Source: Reyranella aquatilis
GTDB taxonomy: Bacteria > Pseudomonadota > Alphaproteobacteria > Reyranellales > Reyranellaceae
Assembly: GCF_020880995.1 (NCBI RefSeq)
Contig: NZ_JAJISD010000010.1
Location: 90,688-154,687 of the forward strand
Direction: 5' to 3'
Length of the DNA: 64,000 nucleotides
Both the position numbers and the translations under genes were made by a program. Below, piece by piece: positions 63,899 to 64,000 of this stretch (its first letter is position 1; each line of letters starts with the position of its first letter). The notes beneath the pieces were generated by a model. The model made no database searches. It was not told the DNA's origin and worked only from the letters and a program-made list of their open reading frames with translations.

Positions 63899-64000
63899 AT
63901 GCAAGAACATGTCGTAGAACATGCCGATGTCAGCCAGCCGCTTCTCTACCGCGAGGACAGCTGGGGCCCGCATTTCGCCCGCCTGAGGCGCGAGGACCCG
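63899..64000 (+). CDS. Probable cytochrome P450, 5' fragment (runs off window)
   Basis: The last 102 bases form an open frame starting with ATG at 63899, seven bases after GGGAGG, and giving 34 codons ending in YREDSWGPHFARLRREDP. This opening, W-x-P-x-F-x-R-L-R-R-E-D-P, is typical of bacterial cytochrome P450 N-termini. No haem-binding Cys region is in the window, so the call rests on the N-terminus. It is divergent from kup. Confidence 0.7.
   Translation, partial: MQEHVVEHADVSQPLLYREDSWGPHFARLRREDP

Overview
The window is about 64 kb of GC-rich bacterial chromosome, densely coding and almost entirely conserved single-copy or metabolic genes. An alphaproteobacterium is indicated by a circularly permuted (two-piece) tmRNA gene, an SspB with the alphaproteobacterial C-terminal tail, an IalB-family protein, and Bug-type (TctC-like) receptors. 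The overall flavour (many Bug receptors, CaiB-type CoA transferases, acyl-CoA and thiolase enzymes) would fit Reyranella-like or other Rhodospirillales/Hyphomicrobiales soil bacteria, but the genus is an inference. No phage, integrase, transposase, CRISPR array or rRNA was seen.

Layout. 0-9.9 kb: 3' part of nhaA, an HxlR regulator, an AsmA protein, a nitroreductase, a ribbon-helix-helix protein, typA, an Ala-rich charged protein, a VOC protein and a secreted SH3 protein. 9.9-14.2 kb: class I fumarase, sspB, the permuted ssrA (tmRNA) gene with its promoter, then thyX and a GNAT enzyme on the other strand. 14.2-19.4 kb: the Mrp/ApbC Fe-S scaffold ATPase, then hflK-hflC and degP (membrane and periplasmic protein quality control). 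19.5-27.5 kb: an MDR reductase, serB, miaA, ilvB-ilvN, a lipoprotein, ilvC and an SDR. Branched-chain amino acid synthesis is therefore present as two nearby units. 27.5-30.4 kb: Zn-alcohol dehydrogenase, a 30-residue membrane protein, an acyl-CoA dehydrogenase and a small unknown. 30.6-36.2 kb: the rod-shape operon mreB-mreC-mreD-mrdA-rodA with overlapping stops and starts, followed by tRNA-Lys(CUU). 36.4-43.3 kb: TetR divergent from a Tat-exported sulfatase-like enzyme, a P-type cation ATPase behind an FNR/FixK-like box, and a secreted metallophosphoesterase.

43.3-47.4 kb: DinB protein, a phosphofructokinase, prmB, an exported CPPC thioredoxin-fold protein and a CaiB/BaiF CoA transferase. 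47.5-49.1 kb: three consecutive same-strand lipoproteins that share acidic D-x-D-x-D-G repeats near the C-terminus. 49.3-55.8 kb: a small-molecule uptake and degradation block containing an amidase, a CodA-like amidohydrolase, two Bug receptors, and a thiolase with a DUF35 zinc-ribbon/OB partner. 55.8-64 kb: alkB, a cytochrome c, a secreted unknown, an MFS carrier, an NADPH:FMN reductase, an IalB-like protein, 5-formyl-THF cyclo-ligase, GNAT, an alpha/beta hydrolase, the Kup potassium transporter and the first 34 codons of a probable cytochrome P450 running off the right end.

The items most worth attention are the two-piece tmRNA (encoded tag ANDNTVTLAAAA) next to sspB, the three-lipoprotein array, the variant sulfatase active-site motif, the FNR-like box, the hairpin at the predicted 5' end of the ilvBN message, and several dispersed palindromic repeats. 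No complete, clearly novel multi-gene defence or biosynthetic system was found.
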